A DNA stretch of 64,000 nucleotides from DSOI01 sp041394885 (lineage in GTDB: Bacteria > Acidobacteriota > Terriglobia > Bryobacterales > Bryobacteraceae), in contig JAWKHI010000003.1 in assembly GCA_041394885.1 (NCBI GenBank), positions 276,970 through 340,969 on the forward strand, in the 5' to 3' direction. The translations under genes were made by a program, and so were the position numbers. The notes below the pieces were generated by a model, which was not told where the DNA came from, made no database searches, and saw nothing but the letters and a program-made list of their open reading frames with translations. Shown here one piece after another: positions 43,524-52,516 of this stretch (position 1 is the stretch's first letter; every line of letters begins with the position of its first letter).

Positions 43524-44108
43524 TCACTCGCGTTGCCGCACCGCTACCACCACCCCGCTCGCCCAAGCCATCGGGACTGATTCGAAATCGGGGTCGGCAG
43601 CCAGCGTTTCGAGCAGCCGGCCAGCCAGCGCCTCGTGTCCCGCCGGCCAGTTGGGCTGCGGCAACATGTCGTCGATGACGAAGAACCCGCCTCGCTTCAC
43701 CAACCCGAGGGAGAGGTCCAGGCGGTCATACTTGCCGGGCATGGCGTCGGCAAAGACAAGGTCAAAACTGCGCTGCGGCTGTTCGAGTAGAAATTCGATG
43801 GCGCCGCCGGTGACGAGGGTGAGGCGGGCATCCTGGCCGAGATGGTTGCGCGCGATGCCCTGGACCGCTTCGTCGATATCGACACTGACCAAGGTGGATT
43901 CGCGATCCATGCCATCCAGCAGCCAGGCGGTGCCGAAACCGGTGCCGGTACCCAATTCCAACAAGTGTCCGCCCGGCTTGGCGGCCGCCAGCACCCGGAG
44001 AAGGGCGCCGGTGCGCGGTTCCGAAGCCATGGGAAAGCCGGTGCGCACGGTGGCTTCCGCGATGCCAGCGAGCGTGGGCGGGGTCCGTCTGAAACGCGAT
44101 TCTTCCAT
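43524..44108 (-). CDS. Class I SAM-dependent O-methyltransferase-like protein
   Basis: 194 residues. The SAM motif I is L-L-E-L-G-T-G-T-G-F-G-T near residues 49-60, motif II acidic V-S-V-D-I-D near 75-80, and the D-L-V-F-A-D-A-M-P-G-K motif near 119 resembles caffeoyl-CoA-type O-methyltransferases, including the metal-site aspartates (F-V-I-D-D-M). The substrate is unknown. The start lies 13 bases behind the LacI gene. Confidence 0.85.
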   Translation of the reverse strand: MEESRFRRTPPTLAGIAEATVRTGFPMASEPRTGALLRVLAAAKPGGHLLELGTGTGFGTAWLLDGMDRESTLVSVDIDEAVQGIARNHLGQDARLTLVTGGAIEFLLEQPQRSFDLVFADAMPGKYDRLDLSLGLVKRGGFFVIDDMLPQPNWPAGHEALAGRLLETLAADPDFESVPMAWASGVVVAVRQRE

Positions 44109-44121
44109 TGGCGCCTGCCGC

Positions 44122-45105
44122 CTAGGAACGAATCCGCAGCTCCGGCTGCAAGATCACTTGCCGCGGCGGCAGGCTGGCGTCGGCGAGCCGCTCGAGCAGC
44201 AAAGTAGCCGCATGCCGGCCCATCGCGTAGGACGATGTCACTACCGTCGTGATGGGCGGTGAAAATACGTCGAGCCAGTCGGAATCGTCCCAACTTACGA
44301 TTTCCAAATCCTCCGGACAGCGGAGTCCCGCCGCGCGACTCGCCCGGAGTGCCCCGGTCATCATGAGAAAGTTCGCGGTCAAGACGGCCGTAGGTGGCTC
44401 CGGCAGCGCGAGCATCCCCTTCATGAGCCGCTCGGCGGACTCGGCGGTCCAGTCACCCACACCGAGATAGGCCTCCCGCGGTTCGATCCCCTGCTCCATC
44501 AGCGCCGCCCGCCAGCCCTCATCGCGATGGATGTTCGCCGTGAACATCATCTGGCCGGATAGATTGGCAATGCGGCGGTGCCCTTTCTCGATCAAGTGGG
44601 CCGTCGCCAGCCGCGCTCCCAGGCGGTTCTCGGCAACCACGCAATCGGCTTCGAACGTCGCCGGCGTGCGTCCGGCGAACACAAGCGCCTTGCCGGACTT
44701 CACCATGCCCCGGAGCACGGCTTCGTCCCCTCCCGAGAAAAACACGATCAGCCCATCGGCCTGTTTGGCGCGGAACACCCGCAGGTGCGCCGCCTGCTGT
44801 TCCGGTGAGTTGTAGGTGGACGCCAACTGCAGCGTGTAGTCGTTCTCGCGCAGCAATTCGCCCACGCCGCGCACCACCTTGGCATAGAAAGGATTGGCGA
44901 TGTCGGGGATGAGCATGCCTACGGTTCGCGTCCGCCGGAGGGGTAGGCTCCTCGCCACTTCATTGGCGGTGTACTGGAGCGCCACCACCGCTTGATTGAC
45001 GCGCTCGGTGAGTTCCGGGCTCACCTTGGCGGATCGATTGACGACGGCCGATACGGTATAAGTCGACACGCCGGCCATGCGCGCAACATCGTAAATAGTC
45101 GCCAT
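44122..45105 (-). CDS. LacI-family transcriptional regulator
   Basis: 327 residues. N-terminal HTH: T-I-Y-D-V-A-R-M-A-G-V-S-T-Y-T-V-S-A-V-V-N near 3-23, then the hinge V-A-R-S-L. The ligand-binding domain follows (V-G-M-L-I-P-D-I-A-N-P-F-Y near 62, S-W-D-D-S-D near 268 and R-Q-V-I-L-Q-P-E-L near 313). The fold is periplasmic-binding-like, so it should bind a sugar or related ligand. It is 7 bases behind the acyltransferase-like membrane gene and probably controls that unit. Confidence 0.93.
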   Translation of the reverse strand: MATIYDVARMAGVSTYTVSAVVNRSAKVSPELTERVNQAVVALQYTANEVARSLPLRRTRTVGMLIPDIANPFYAKVVRGVGELLRENDYTLQLASTYNSPEQQAAHLRVFRAKQADGLIVFFSGGDEAVLRGMVKSGKALVFAGRTPATFEADCVVAENRLGARLATAHLIEKGHRRIANLSGQMMFTANIHRDEGWRAALMEQGIEPREAYLGVGDWTAESAERLMKGMLALPEPPTAVLTANFLMMTGALRASRAAGLRCPEDLEIVSWDDSDWLDVFSPPITTVVTSSYAMGRHAATLLLERLADASLPPRQVILQPELRIRS

Positions 45106-45112
45106 GGCTTGC

Positions 45113-46213
45113 CTACACGCGGAAGAAGATCTTTCTCTTGTAGAGCCAGTAGCAGACGTAGACCTGGAATCCGATCACGAGCCAGGCATTTACCATGCGC
45201 CCGAAATCGGGCCACAGCGCGATGGCCCAGCCCGAGAACACCAACCCGGTCTGGTCCAGCCACCGGTGCAGGATCTCGTGGAACAGGTAGATGAAGATGG
45301 AATTGGCGCCAATCATCGCGAAGATCGCCGTTCCCCGGCGCCAGCGTTTCACATCGAGCAGCCAGTAGAACAGAGCCAGTGCGAGCAGAGTATACCCAGA
45401 GGAGTAGATGGCGAAGGTGGCGGTCCAGATTTTCTTTATGTTCGGGATCGCGAAATCCATGGCGAGCCCGGCGGCGAGCGCGGCCGCGCCCACCAGCACC
45501 AGCGTCCTGATTTTCGCCTGCGCCTCGCGGGAGGAAAACAGCAGCCAGCCCGCCATCACACCGAAGATGGTGTTGGCGGCGGACGACACGCAGTTGATGG
45601 TGGCGTAACCGCCGCCCCAATTCTTGCCGAGCACCGCGCCGTCGAGCCACCAGCCGATGTTGGCGTTCTTGTCCCACGCGCCCGTGACGCCAGGCGCCGA
45701 AACGAATAGGTAGAAGAGCGTGTGCGCCGCCAACAGCCCAAACGCGGTGACCGCTTGCACCCGCCAGCCCTTGTCGAGCACCAGGTAGGCGACGAAATAC
45801 GTGAACGCGATTTGCGCCAGGACGTTGATCAGATCCAGGTTCGGCTTACCCGCCCCGATGGACCGCGCCACGATGCCCCATAGCACCAGCAGCCCGCAGC
45901 GCTTCAGCACCTGGACCGTGGTCCGCGGGCGGTTGTGGAAGGCGAACGGCATCGCCACCCCGACGATAAACATGAAGAAAGGCTGAATGAGGTCCCAGGC
46001 GAACATGCCGTGCCAGTCGGCGTGGGTGAACTGCCGCGCGAGCCAAGCCAGCGAGGGATCGTCCCGGAAGAACCGCAAACCGAAGCCTTCGGAGATCATC
46101 CAGAGCATCGTCAGGCCGCGGAAGACATCGAGTGAGTAGAGACGCTCGGGCAACGCGGCGAACGCGGGGGGGCTAGCGGCGGCAGTGGATGCCGGCGCGG
46201 CTGTGGCGGCCAT
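45113..46213 (-). CDS. Membrane acyltransferase-like protein (HGSNAT/DUF5009 family)
   Basis: 366 residues with about ten helices. The N-terminal alanine-rich stretch is followed by R-L-Y-S-L-D-V-F-R-G-L-T-M-L-W-M near 24-39 and the D-L-I-Q-P-F-F-M-F-I-V-G-V-A-M-P-F near 75-90 block, both typical of heparan-alpha-glucosaminide acetyltransferase relatives. A conserved H-A-D-W-H lies near 64. The tail has I-F-I-Y-L-F-H-E near 315. Probably moves acyl groups to sugars across the membrane. First gene of the unit acyltransferase-lacI-methyltransferase. Confidence 0.82.
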   Translation of the reverse strand: MAATAAPASTAAASPPAFAALPERLYSLDVFRGLTMLWMISEGFGLRFFRDDPSLAWLARQFTHADWHGMFAWDLIQPFFMFIVGVAMPFAFHNRPRTTVQVLKRCGLLVLWGIVARSIGAGKPNLDLINVLAQIAFTYFVAYLVLDKGWRVQAVTAFGLLAAHTLFYLFVSAPGVTGAWDKNANIGWWLDGAVLGKNWGGGYATINCVSSAANTIFGVMAGWLLFSSREAQAKIRTLVLVGAAALAAGLAMDFAIPNIKKIWTATFAIYSSGYTLLALALFYWLLDVKRWRRGTAIFAMIGANSIFIYLFHEILHRWLDQTGLVFSGWAIALWPDFGRMVNAWLVIGFQVYVCYWLYKRKIFFRV

Positions 46214-46265
46214 GACCCAGACTCTATATCGTTATGGGCGGCGGCGCAACCCGCGGAATCTTGCG

Positions 46266-47927
46266 TCAGCAGGTCACCGCGCCTTCGGCCGCGCTCGACA
46301 CCGTTAGGCAATATTTCGCGAACACCCCGTTCTTATACCGGGGCTCCGGTGCTGTCCACGCCGCCAGCCGGGCCTCGATCTCCGGCGCGGGCAACCCGAT
46401 GTCGATCCGGCAATTCCCGATGTCGATGGTGACAGGATCCCCATCGCGCAGCGCGGCGATCGGCCCGCCCACTTGCGCTTCCGGCGCCACGTGGCCCACC
46501 ATGAATCCGCGAGTCGCCCCGCTGAACCGCCCATCGGTGACCAGCGCCACCGAATCGCCCAGCCCCGCGCCCATGATAGCGCCCGTCACACCCAACATCT
46601 CCCGCATCCCCGGGCCACCCTTGGGACCCTCATACCGGATCACCACCACATCGTCGGGCTGGATCCTGCCCGCCAGCACCGCCGCCATCGCGTCTTCTTC
46701 GCGCTCGAACACCCGCGCCGGACCGGTATGGATTTTCCGCGCGATGCCGGTCGTTTTGATCACGCAACCCTCCGGCGCCAGGCTCCCCTTCAACACCACC
46801 AGCCCGCCAGACGCCTTGATCGGATTCGACAGAGGCCGGATCACATCCTGCCCGGGCGTCTCCTTCGCATCGGCCGCCTCTGCGCCAATCGTGCGTCCGG
46901 TAATCGTAATCTGGTCCTTGTCGATGAAGCCGCCCTCCACCAGCCGCTTCGCGATCACCGTGATGCCGCCCGCCCGGTCCACATCCACCGCCGTATACCG
47001 TCCGGCGGGCTTCAAATCGCACAACAGCGGCGTCCGCTCGCAGATGGCGTTGAACTCGTCGATGCTCAGTTCGACGCCCGCGTCGTGAGCCATCGCGAGC
47101 AAATGCAGCACCGCGTTGGTGGACCCGCCCGAGGCCGCCACCGACGCGATGGCGTTCTCGAACGCCTTGCGCGTGCAGATATCGCGTGGCTTCAGATCCT
47201 TGCGGACGGCTTCTACAATGATGCGCCCGGCCTCGCGCGCCACGTCGAGTTTCTTCGCGTCCGGCTGCGGAACCGCGGCCATGCCCATCGGGCAGAGGCC
47301 GATCATCTCGAGAATCGTCGCCATGGTGTTGGCGGTGAACTGCCCGCCGCAAGCACCGGCGCCCGGACACGCATGGTCTTCGATGTCCTTGAGCTGCGCA
47401 TCGGTCATCCGCCCGGCCGAGTGCGCGCCAATGGCTTCGTAGACGTCCTGGATGGTCACGTCGCGGCCTTCGAACTTGCCGGGATAGATCGATCCGCCGT
47501 AGAGCACCAGGCCAGGGACGTTCAACCGCAGCAGCGCCATCGCCGCGCCCGGATTCGTCTTGTCGCAGGCGGTGAGCGCGATAATGCCGTCGAACATGTG
47601 GCCGCGCGCCACCAGTTCCATCGAGTCCGCAATCAGGTCCCGGCTGATGAGCGACGCCTTCATACCCTCGGTGCCCATCGTAATGCCATCGCTGATGGCC
47701 ACCGTATTGAACTCCATCGGAGTACCGCCGGCGGCGCGGACGCCTTCTTTCACCAGCTCGGCGAGTTCGCGCAACCGGTAGTTGCAAGGCATGGTCTCGA
47801 TCCACGTGTTGGCGATTCCGATATTCGGCTTGGCGAGATCTTCGTCGGTGAAGCCGATCGCTTTCAACATGGAGCGGGCGCCGGCGCGCGTGGGCCCTTG
47901 CGTGATCGTGGCACTCTTTAATGGCAT
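46266..47927 (-). CDS. ilvD: Dihydroxy-acid dehydratase, [2Fe-2S]-type branch
   Basis: 553 residues. Cluster and active-site elements: C48 (T-M-P-C-N), A-C-D-K at 120-123, C-P-G-A-G-A-C-G-G at 187-195 (cluster Cys 193), E-G-P-K-G-G-P-G-M near 435, D-G-R-F-S-G near 466. Cys at 48, 121 and 193 is the three-Cys arrangement of [2Fe-2S] IlvD/sugar-acid dehydratases. Catalyses dehydration of dihydroxy-acids in branched-chain amino-acid synthesis, or of sugar acids. A second, E. coli-like IlvD lies 4.6 kb away (52517-54355). Confidence 0.9.
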   Translation of the reverse strand: MPLKSATITQGPTRAGARSMLKAIGFTDEDLAKPNIGIANTWIETMPCNYRLRELAELVKEGVRAAGGTPMEFNTVAISDGITMGTEGMKASLISRDLIADSMELVARGHMFDGIIALTACDKTNPGAAMALLRLNVPGLVLYGGSIYPGKFEGRDVTIQDVYEAIGAHSAGRMTDAQLKDIEDHACPGAGACGGQFTANTMATILEMIGLCPMGMAAVPQPDAKKLDVAREAGRIIVEAVRKDLKPRDICTRKAFENAIASVAASGGSTNAVLHLLAMAHDAGVELSIDEFNAICERTPLLCDLKPAGRYTAVDVDRAGGITVIAKRLVEGGFIDKDQITITGRTIGAEAADAKETPGQDVIRPLSNPIKASGGLVVLKGSLAPEGCVIKTTGIARKIHTGPARVFEREEDAMAAVLAGRIQPDDVVVIRYEGPKGGPGMREMLGVTGAIMGAGLGDSVALVTDGRFSGATRGFMVGHVAPEAQVGGPIAALRDGDPVTIDIGNCRIDIGLPAPEIEARLAAWTAPEPRYKNGVFAKYCLTVSSAAEGAVTC

Positions 47928-47976
47928 AAACTCTCCATTGTATCCTGGAGGTCACACCTGCCCTGGCGCATTACGC

Positions 47977-48738
47977 ATGTCCAAACGCATCCTCCATATC
48001 CATGCCCACCCCGATGACGCTGAGATGTTCTCCGCCGGAACGCTCGCGCTGCTGGCCGCGCGCGGCCACCACATCACGATGGTGACCATGACGCCCGGCG
48101 ACTGCGGATCCAAGCACCACGCTCCCGACGAAATCGCCGCCATCCGCCGGGCCGAAGCCGCCCGCGCCGCGGCTCTGATCGGAGCCGAGTACTTCTGCGC
48201 GGAGTTCCGCGATCTCGCGATTTTCGAGGACGACGCTTCCCGCCGCCGCGTCACCGCCGTGCTTCGGCGCACTCGGCCGGACATCGTCATCACCGCCCCG
48301 CCGCAGGACTATCATTGCGATCATGAGGCCACGTCGCGTCTGGTTCGCGATGCCTGCTTCGCCGCCCCGGCCCCGAACTACCTCACCGAAGACTACGGCG
48401 ATCACGGGGTGCTGGACGCCATCCCGCACCTCTACTTCACCGATCCGGCCGAAGGAACTGACCGCGAAGGGACGCCGGCGCGTCCTCACTTCGTGGTCGA
48501 CATCGGGACCTCGATCGCCAAGAAGCGCGACATGCTGGCCGCGCACGAGAGCCAGCGGCTTTGGCTCGAAGAGCACCACGGCATGACGAATTTCATCGAG
48601 ACGATGGAGGAATGGTCGGCCAAGGTGGGCGCTTACGCCGGACTCGCGTTTGGCGAAGGCTTCCGGCAGTACAAGATGCATCCGTACCCGGTGACGCCCC
48701 TGCTCGAAGATCTGCTCGGCGGCGTGAAAAAGCTGTAG
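47977..48738 (+). CDS. PIG-L family deacetylase (LmbE-like)
   Basis: 253 residues from ATG 47977. Zinc motif H-A-H-P-D-D-A-E near residues 8-15, G-A-E-Y-F-C near 70, H-C-D-H-E-A-T near 111-117. Members of this family remove acetyl groups from N-acetylglucosamine-type sugars in thiol or glycolipid synthesis (BshB, MshB, PIG-L). The tail (H-G-M-T-N-F-I-E-T-M) resembles the subgroup found in polysaccharide-use loci. It is divergent from ilvD. Confidence 0.9.
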   Translation: MSKRILHIHAHPDDAEMFSAGTLALLAARGHHITMVTMTPGDCGSKHHAPDEIAAIRRAEAARAAALIGAEYFCAEFRDLAIFEDDASRRRVTAVLRRTRPDIVITAPPQDYHCDHEATSRLVRDACFAAPAPNYLTEDYGDHGVLDAIPHLYFTDPAEGTDREGTPARPHFVVDIGTSIAKKRDMLAAHESQRLWLEEHHGMTNFIETMEEWSAKVGAYAGLAFGEGFRQYKMHPYPVTPLLEDLLGGVKKL

Positions 48739-48743
48739 CGCCG

Positions 48744-50132
48744 TCAGGCCACCGCGGCTTCGATCGCCGCCCGCACCGGCCGCGCACGAGGGCTCACCTC
48801 CGCGCCGATCGCGACCACGAACATCGGTTTGCCGTCGCCGTCACGGAATACGCTCCAGGACCATTCGAACCATACCGGTCCGCGCGCGGTCCGCCAGTTC
48901 TGGAGCACGGAACGGGAATGGCGAAGCGGCACGCCCGCTTCCCAACTCCGCCGTTCCATCTCTGCGTCTTCGCCTCCCAACGCCACCTTCCAATAGGGCT
49001 CATCGCGCACGTCGGCGACGCTATAGCCGGTGGCCTCGAAACAGGCGCGATTGAAGTGCAGCATGCGCCCGGAGGTGTCGAACACAACCAGCGGCGCCGG
49101 GCAATGGCTCAACAAGTCGGCCAGTAGCGTCGAATCGGCCTGGAGCCGGGCAGCCGTCGTGGGAGCAGGCGCGGGGGGCGCCGCAGCCGGGACGAGAGCC
49201 TGCGATGTTCGCGGGCGTAGGATCGCCATCGACGCGCGCCGTGACCGGCCTCGCAACCGGCGGTAGATCATCTCCACCGGGATGCTGGCGCCGCTGTGGT
49301 GTGTGGCCACCACGGCACGAGGCTCGAGTAACTCTCCGTCCGGCGCCGGTACGATCTTCGCCAGCGGCTTTCCGATGAAGCAGGTGGCCGGGGCCCCCAG
49401 CATCTTCTCGGCGGATGAGTTCATGGCACAGACATTGCCGGCATGGTCGGCCGCGATGATGGCGTCGCGTGAGAGCCGGTAGGCCACCAGACTGAAGTCG
49501 CTACCGGCCGCTCTAGGCAGGGTGGCGGACCGCTTGTCCGCCTGGGGCGAGAGTGCGAATCGCCACAGCAGTGCTCCGAGCAACGACACGATCCCGAGTG
49601 CTCCTAGAGCCAAGTCCCTGGCGTGAACGCTGCGCGTTGCTTCGATCGTGGCGCCGGGCCTCGCGCGAAGCCGGGCCGAGAACAGGTTCAGGTTCGCTTC
49701 GGCCAGAGACACCGCCGCCCGCCATTTCTCTTCGATTCTTTTGCGCTTGCCCGGATCGGTGGCGGACCGCAGATCCGACGCGTGTCCCCGTGCTTCCCAT
49801 ATCAGCGCTTCCACGCGTTTCATTTCCTGGCCCTTCTAGAAGCTGGGCGGCAGGCCGGATTCGATTCCGCTGAGCTTCTTGTCGAAGTCGCTCCAGGCGA
49901 TCCCGTCTCCCGGCCGCGCTTCCGCCCCGGGGCCGCGAACCGCTTCTCCGTCCAGCCACCGCGCCAACGTTTCCAGGCCGGAGACCGCGGTGCGCTCCCA
50001 GGCCGCCGATGAGTTGTGGAGAGTGCCGGCGATGGAGGCGATCTGCGCAATCAGTGTGAGCGCGCCAATCGCTACAGGGAACACCAGAGGCCGTTTGAAT
50101 TGAGAACGGATGAAATTGAGGAGTGTGCGCAT
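48744..50132 (-). CDS. Membrane PAS sensor protein interrupted by an in-frame TAG
   Basis: Two open stretches are in the same frame. The first, from ATG 50132, has one membrane helix near residue 16-35, about 55 outer residues and ends at TAG 49836-49838 (after L-P-P-S-F). Four codons later an ATG (49823) opens 359 residues: helical outer part, second membrane helix (A-L-G-A-L-G-I-V-S-L-L-G-A), then two PAS domains (A-M-N-S-S-A-E-K-M-L-G and V-V-F-D-T-S-G-R-M-L-H-F-N). Joined, it is an ordinary TM-periplasmic-TM-PAS-PAS sensor of 462 residues. No kinase, cyclase or HTH output follows. Either a single-base nonsense change, a sequence error, or two genes. Only a weak ribosome site (AGGA directly before ATG 49823) is seen. 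Confidence 0.65.
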
Positions 50133-50277
50133 TGGGTTCGGATACAGAATGACCGATGCCCCGTGCGCCGCTCAATCACTCGGCTGTACCCTTTGGCAGT
50201 GACTCTGGTCCGTACCCTACCGGTACCTTGCAAGAGGTTCCAGTACGTTACTGTGGTTCGGCCCCCGCCGGGGTCAG

Positions 50278-51138
50278 CTACGGTTGATCGTAGCCGCCCA
50301 AACGCCGGATCCAGACATTCCGGTAGCGCACCGAAGTATCGTGATCCTGCAGCATCAAGGGCTCTTCCGCCGCATGCGGCTCATACTTTCGGACCACCTT
50401 GTGCGCCATGGGGCCGATCAGTTCCTGGTCGTGATGGAGTAGTACTCCGTTGTGGATCACCGTCACCCGGGCTCGCTCCGCCACGGCTCCGTTGGCGAAC
50501 CGGGGGGCACGGAAGATGATGTCGTAGGTCTGCCATTCCGCGGTGGGCCGCGATGCATTCACCAGCGGCGGGAACTGGCCGTAGATGGCGCCGGCCTGCC
50601 CATCGGCATAAGTCTTGTTGTTGAACGAGTCAAGCACCTGGATCTCGTACCGCCCCATCAACAGAATCCCGCTGTTGCCGCGCCATTGGCTGTCGCCGTC
50701 AATCACAGCCGGGCTCGCCCATTCGATGTGTAGCTGGCAATCGCCGAACTTTTCCTTCGTCGCCAGATCGCCAGTGCCGCGGCCCACCTCGAAGTAGCCG
50801 TCCTTCACGATCCAGCGCGCCGGGAAGACCTTGCCGGCGTTGTCGCGTTTGCCGCGTGTTTCCCAACGGGAAAGATCGTGGCCGTCGAACAGGACGACGG
50901 CGTCCGACGGCGGTCCGCCGGGCTTGGCCGACGGCGTCACCATTTTGGGATGCGGCCGGTCAATGTCGTGGACGCGCCATTTCTGGCCCGGGATTATTTC
51001 GGTATCGCTATAGCCAACCGGAGAGGTGCGATACTTCTGGCCGCCCTTCTTCTTGTTGCCTTGCCCTTCGGCTACCCCCGCCATCCATCCGGCGAGCAGT
51101 ACCAAGCTCACCGCCAACCAAGACAATCGCAGCATCAT
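50278..51138 (-). CDS. Exported DUF1080 (3-keto-disaccharide hydrolase-like) protein
   Basis: 286 residues from ATG 51138. Signal peptide L-A-V-S-L-V-L-L-A-G-W-M-A-G-V-A-E-G. The DUF1080 jelly-roll shows V-V-L-F-D-G-H-D-L-S-R-W near residue 80, D-C-Q-L-H-I-E-W near 130, G-N-S-G-I-L-L-M-G-R-Y-E-I-Q-V-L-D-S near 151 and the terminal R-N-V-W-I-R-R-L. Members act on 3-keto-glycosides or bind glycans. An adjacent DinB gene is divergent with 178 bases between starts, in which I see no clear promoter motif. Confidence 0.88.
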   Translation of the reverse strand: MMLRLSWLAVSLVLLAGWMAGVAEGQGNKKKGGQKYRTSPVGYSDTEIIPGQKWRVHDIDRPHPKMVTPSAKPGGPPSDAVVLFDGHDLSRWETRGKRDNAGKVFPARWIVKDGYFEVGRGTGDLATKEKFGDCQLHIEWASPAVIDGDSQWRGNSGILLMGRYEIQVLDSFNNKTYADGQAGAIYGQFPPLVNASRPTAEWQTYDIIFRAPRFANGAVAERARVTVIHNGVLLHHDQELIGPMAHKVVRKYEPHAAEEPLMLQDHDTSVRYRNVWIRRLGGYDQP

Positions 51139-51316
51139 GATGATTTTCGCTCCTCGAAACCGCACCGTCGCCAGCGCTGGTTATCTAGCTTATCAGAACG
51201 TTTCGACCGGTGCGCCAGACAGCGGCTGGCTCGTTTTGACCGAAAGTTTTCCCTTGCCATTGGGCGAAGAAAATGCGAAACTGGCTTTCGAAATCCCCAA
51301 AGGAGAACAAACCGAC

Positions 51317-51796
51317 ATGCCTCTTTCCGATCAAGCTACCGGCGAACTTCGCGCCGCCCAGGAATTCTTCAACCGTTCTACACGCAACCTCACCGAAGCG
51401 CTTTCCACATTCGCTCCGGCGGAGGGTTCCATGACAACGGCGCAGCAGGTGGCGCACGTGGCCCAAACGATTGACTGGTTCGTGGAGGGCGCCTTTCGTC
51501 CGGAAGGCTTCGATATGAACTTCGAAGAGCACGCCAAGGCAATCCAGGCATATACGTCGCTGGCGGCCGCCCGCGAATGGCTGGACAAGTCTTTCGCCAA
51601 GGCGATCGCAATCACGAGCACGAAGTCCGACGCCGATCTGATGGCTCCGCTGCCCGAGGGACCCGTGATGGGCGGAATGCCCCGGAAGGCTATCTACGGC
51701 GCGATCACGGACCACACGGCGCACCATCGCGGCGTGTTGACCGTTCATGCCCGCTTGAACAGCGTAGTCCCGCCCATGCCCTACATGGACATGTAA
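51317..51796 (+). CDS. DinB family protein
   Basis: 159 residues from ATG 51317, chosen for AGGAG at 51300-51304 and a helix-bundle start. DinB/YfiT-type four-helix bundle with possible metal-binding histidines: A-H-V-A-Q near residue 45, D-H-T-A-H-H-R-G near 135. Family members often bind a divalent metal and act as thiol- or glutathione-type transferases; the substrate is unknown. It is convergent with the SGNH hydrolase, with 2 bases between stops. Confidence 0.82.
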   Translation: MPLSDQATGELRAAQEFFNRSTRNLTEALSTFAPAEGSMTTAQQVAHVAQTIDWFVEGAFRPEGFDMNFEEHAKAIQAYTSLAAAREWLDKSFAKAIAITSTKSDADLMAPLPEGPVMGGMPRKAIYGAITDHTAHHRGVLTVHARLNSVVPPMPYMDM

Positions 51797-51798
51797 TT

Positions 51799-52452
51799 CT
51801 ATTGCTTTGCGTATCGCCGCAGCGCGGGCGCTGCTTCCAGCAACTCGCGCGCGGCGATCGCACCGATGGTCTGCTGCCCCTTCGGACCGAGGTGCGTGGT
51901 ATCGAGTTTTCCGTCCTTGGTTGTTGCGCCCAACGCCGCCGCTCCGTCCGGACCCAATTCTTCCGCCTGCCGCTTGGTCCGGTCATACAAGTCGAGCAGC
52001 GGCACACCGCGTTCGCGCGCGAGTGTGCGGACCTGTTCGACAAAGGGCACCAGGCAGTCCGGCTTGATCTTCCCCCCGGGCGTGAACACGCGGCGCACGA
52101 TCGACGTGACCAGCACCGGTTGCGCGCCGGACGCAGCGGCCTCCTCCATGTAGCGGATAAGGTTGGCGCGATAGGTGGTGGCCGGATCGGTTTCCCTCGC
52201 CGGACCCTTCCCCGGGCAATCGTTGTGCCCGAACTGGATCAATACGTAGGCCGGCTTGGCCTGGAGCGCCGGCGCCCACGCGCCCTCGTCGCGGAAGCTT
52301 TTCGAACTGCGCCCGTTCAGCGCCAGATTCACTACTTCCACTTCCGGCCCGAACACGGCGCGGAATCCAGGGCCCCAACCGCCGCCGTCGTTCACCGTGG
52401 AATCACCCACGAGGACGATTTTCACCAGAGCCGCCGCCAGTAGCATCGACAT
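51799..52452 (-). CDS. SGNH/GDSL hydrolase, rhamnogalacturonan-acetylesterase-like
   Basis: 217 residues from ATG 52452, for which GGAG stands three bases upstream; the ATG at 52464 lacks one. Block I is V-G-D-S-T-V-N-D, block III F-G-H-N-D-C near 83, and the catalytic D-x-x-H is D-T-T-H-L-G near 185. Catalytic Ser, Asn, Asp and His are therefore all present. Likely an esterase removing acetyl groups from pectin-type glycans. A very short hydrophobic start (L-L-A-A-A-L-V-K-I) may be a signal peptide. Confidence 0.87.
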   Translation of the reverse strand: MSMLLAAALVKIVLVGDSTVNDGGGWGPGFRAVFGPEVEVVNLALNGRSSKSFRDEGAWAPALQAKPAYVLIQFGHNDCPGKGPARETDPATTYRANLIRYMEEAAASGAQPVLVTSIVRRVFTPGGKIKPDCLVPFVEQVRTLARERGVPLLDLYDRTKRQAEELGPDGAAALGATTKDGKLDTTHLGPKGQQTIGAIAARELLEAAPALRRYAKQ

Positions 52453-52516
52453 TGGCTCCACCATACAACACTCGCCGCGCGTGCATCCAAACGCTACAAT
52501 TGCGGATTAACCCGCA

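Noticed and set aside
46473..47921. 482-codon plus-strand frame opposite ilvD
   Set aside because: Arg/His-rich product with no domain; the minus strand is a complete IlvD.
49836..49838. TAG as a pyrrolysine codon in the PAS sensor
   Set aside because: No catalytic need for Pyl, no downstream element, and the lineage is not known to use it. Mutation or error is simpler.
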